Assembly (NCBI GenBank): GCA_029238125.1
Contig: JAQWGQ010000007.1
Coordinates: 25,568-89,567 of the forward strand
Direction: 5' to 3'
DNA from: Flavobacteriaceae bacterium
GTDB lineage: Bacteria > Bacteroidota > Bacteroidia > Flavobacteriales > Flavobacteriaceae
DNA length: 64,000 nt
The translations under genes were made by a program, and so were the position numbers. Positions 63,022 through 64,000 of the stretch are shown here, piece by piece (the first letter of the stretch is position 1; each line of letters starts with the position of its first letter). Under the pieces are notes generated by a model. That model saw nothing but the letters and a program-made list of their open reading frames with translations. It made no database searches and was not told where the DNA came from.

Positions 63022-63360
63022 GTGTAACCATCTCTCCAACATGGGGTAAAGAGGAGTTCACCCATGAGGGACGAAAGTTAGTTAGTGGGAAAGACATCGG
63101 TTAGTAATCTGTAAATAACAGATGAGGTTTCACCGGTAGTTACGAAAATGGTTTTATTATAAATCTGATATGGGGAACAATGAACTGGTCAGAAGAAGTG
63201 TAAGATTCAAGTTTATAGAGAGTTTGAAAACTCTAAGGGGTTTGGTGTATCTAATTACTACTGAACAATTATTAAAAGTTTAAAGAAAAGAGTATCAACC
63301 TCGAACTGAGTTAGTGTTAAACTAATAAAGTGTTTCAAGTACGAGGTTATTATATTTTTT
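63022..63360 (+). ncRNA. Candidate structured RNA upstream of the small ORFs (possible intron domain)
   Basis: About 340 bases without a supported ORF but with many local helices: CATGGG(G)T / ACCCATG (63039-63065); ATCTGT / ACAGAT (63107-63123) nested inside CGGT / ACCG; AGAGTT-TGAA-AACTCT near 63218-63233; and AACCTCG / CGAGGTT (63297-63348) enclosing TTAGT / ACTAA. It starts GTGTAAC, loosely like a group II intron 5' end, and GNRA-like loops are present. No domain V and no reverse transcriptase were found in the window, so class is undetermined. Confidence 0.35.
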
Positions 63361-63382
63361 AAATACTCTGAAAGGAAATAAT

Positions 63383-63577
63383 ATGATAGGAAATATAACA
63401 GATGAACAAGCAAGACATATGTTAGAACTTTTAACGAAGAAATCCATCTTAGTAAAGAATTTCTCAGATAAGTTAGAGAAGTACAGAATTAGTGGAGATA
63501 GAGAAACCTATAACAAGAAGTTTAATGAGTTATTAGAAAAAGAAGAGATAAAAGTATATGGAAAGAAGATTGAGTAA
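63383..63577 (+). CDS. Small hypothetical protein in atypical AT-rich region
   Basis: 64 residues, mostly charged helix (DEQARHMLELLTKKSILVKN, KYRISGDRETYNKKFNELLE), predicted coiled coil, no recognised domain. It has a strong Shine-Dalgarno site (AAAGGAA at 63371-63377, six bases before ATG), unlike most genes of this genome. Its codon use is very AT-rich. The end overlaps the HTH gene by 20 bases, so they form a pair. Probably belongs to a mobile element. Confidence 0.6.
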   Translation: MIGNITDEQARHMLELLTKKSILVKNFSDKLEKYRISGDRETYNKKFNELLEKEEIKVYGKKIE

Positions 63578-63770
63578 ACAAGATTTAATGGAACTCTATG
63601 GAGTGGATAGAATCACTATAGAGGACTGGAGAAGAAATAGAGGATTAAAGATGATAGAAGTATCTACTCATTCAAAATACATCACAGAAAAGGATTTATT
63701 AGAGTGGGAGAATAGTTTGAAAGAAGATTTTTCAGTTAAGAGGTTAATTAATCAAAGTGTATCAGAATGA
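63558..63770 (+). CDS. HTH_17/excisionase-like small DNA-binding protein
   Basis: 70 residues: LSKQDLMELYGVDRITIEDW followed by RRNRGLKMIE, VSTHSKYITEKDLLEWENSL, the layout of MerR-like winged helices of the HTH_17/excisionase family (helix-turn-helix, wing, YITEKDLLEW helix). Such proteins act as recombination directionality factors or small repressors in phages and integrative elements. It overlaps the preceding small gene. No integrase is in the window; it may lie further right. Confidence 0.65.
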   Translation: MERRLSKQDLMELYGVDRITIEDWRRNRGLKMIEVSTHSKYITEKDLLEWENSLKEDFSVKRLINQSVSE

Positions 63771-64000
63771 ATAGAAGTGGAGGGTTGATACACTCTCTTA
63801 AAACTTTTGAATTGTATAATGTGTCAGTATTTCCAGGATGAGGTTTCTTGTAACCCCAACTATACTTTCCTCCTAAACCCTAATCGGAGTGGTTTTTTAT
63901 ATAGGGGGTGGATTTTTCTCCTATGAGAAATCATTTGGTTCGAGTCCATCAGGGGGAGCAACTTATTATGATATAACCGTTATACTGTTATAGTGTAGCG
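63771..64000. other. Non-coding tail with tRNA-3'-end-like fragment and hairpin
   Basis: No ORF of note. It holds the right arm of the inverted repeat, a hairpin GATTT-T-TCTC / GAGA-AATC (63911-63932), and a tRNA-like 3' fragment at 63937-63960: GG, T-loop TTCGAGT, CCATC, AGGGGGA, G. No 5' half of a tRNA is present and the T-stem is imperfect, so it is a fragment, possibly an attachment site. ATAACCGTTAT near 63974-63984 is a short palindrome. Confidence 0.4.

Larger units (their letters stand above)
63270..63812. repeat. ~30-bp imperfect inverted repeat bracketing two small ORFs
   Basis: The left arm, within 63270-63302 (AAAAGAGTATCAACCTC core), pairs with the right arm 63781-63812 (GAGGGTTGATACACTCTCTT, then AAAACTTTTGAA) with a few bulges. 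The two ORFs at 63383-63770 lie between the arms, as if placed in a terminal loop. Confidence 0.5.

Noticed and set aside
63880..63960. Possible complete tRNA at the right end
   Set aside because: The T-loop and 3' acceptor are tRNA-like, but the sequence before them is a hairpin with no anticodon or D-arm and the T-stem is mismatched.
1..64000. CRISPR arrays, IS elements, toxin-antitoxin or known defence cassettes
   Set aside because: No regularly spaced repeats, transposase motifs or recognised defence gene sets were found; the lone AlbA_2 protein at 34541 has no defence neighbours.

Overview
The window looks like chromosomal DNA of a gliding member of the Flavobacteriia (phylum Bacteroidota). 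The evidence is gldH, a PorP/SprF protein beside a very large type IX secretion (T9SS) cargo protein, several T9SS C-terminal sorting domains, a complete Bat aerotolerance operon, a TonB receptor/DUF5689 pair, and several upstream regions carrying the Bacteroidota -7 promoter element TAnnTTTG instead of strong Shine-Dalgarno sites. No complete tRNA or rRNA gene, CRISPR array or intact transposase was seen.

Layout. 1-2.3 kb: the 3' part of an ECF sigma factor, a small one-TM protein and an exported LTxxQ-like protein (a possible envelope-stress module), then an outer-membrane barrel gene broken by two frameshifts. 2.3-6.7 kb: FAD-linked dehydrogenase, relic of a T9SS-secreted MAM-type protein, PhzF, ASCH, bacilliredoxin and an acyltransferase. 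6.7-17.3 kb: a heme locus. On the minus strand an AraC regulator is followed by hemH, hemJ, a histidine kinase and an enoyl-CoA hydratase; on the plus strand lies hemA-hemC-hemD-hemE-hemF-hemB. Together these cover glutamyl-tRNA to protoheme except for hemL. A 21-bp-spaced direct repeat between the two arms is a candidate AraC-type operator. 17.3-24.2 kb: serine hydrolase, exonuclease, tandem-domain ABC ATPase, gpsA, pheS and cvpA. 24.2-33 kb: moxR-DUF58-batX-batA-batB-batC-batD-batE on the minus strand. 33.2-42.5 kb: T9SS cargo, AlbA_2 protein, nadD-gmk-yicC, then DUF5689 lipoprotein, TonB receptor and a FG-GAP cargo, divergent from an EEP nuclease. 43.7-53.5 kb: thioesterase, HU/SPOR protein, dprA, trpS, acyltransferase, recA, trhO, gldH, a class A PBP and a CYTH protein. 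53.6-61.1 kb: PorP/SprF and a 2171-residue T9SS type B cargo with a C-type lectin domain. 61.1-62.6 kb: zinc-ribbon protein, methyltransferase and GNAT.

The last ~1.4 kb (62.64-64.0 kb) is different: AT-rich, almost gene-free, rich in inverted repeats, with tRNA-3'-end-like fragments and two tiny ORFs (one a HTH_17/excisionase-like protein) bracketed by a ~30-bp imperfect inverted repeat downstream of a possibly structured RNA. It reads as the edge of a mobile or intron-like element that continues beyond the window and is the least explained part of the sequence.

A second theme is gene decay or variability at the cell surface. Three frameshifts at homopolymer runs (T7, C5, G5), one in-frame stop and one large internal deletion all fall in exported or outer-membrane genes. 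Homopolymer errors in the assembly are the main alternative for the frameshifts.
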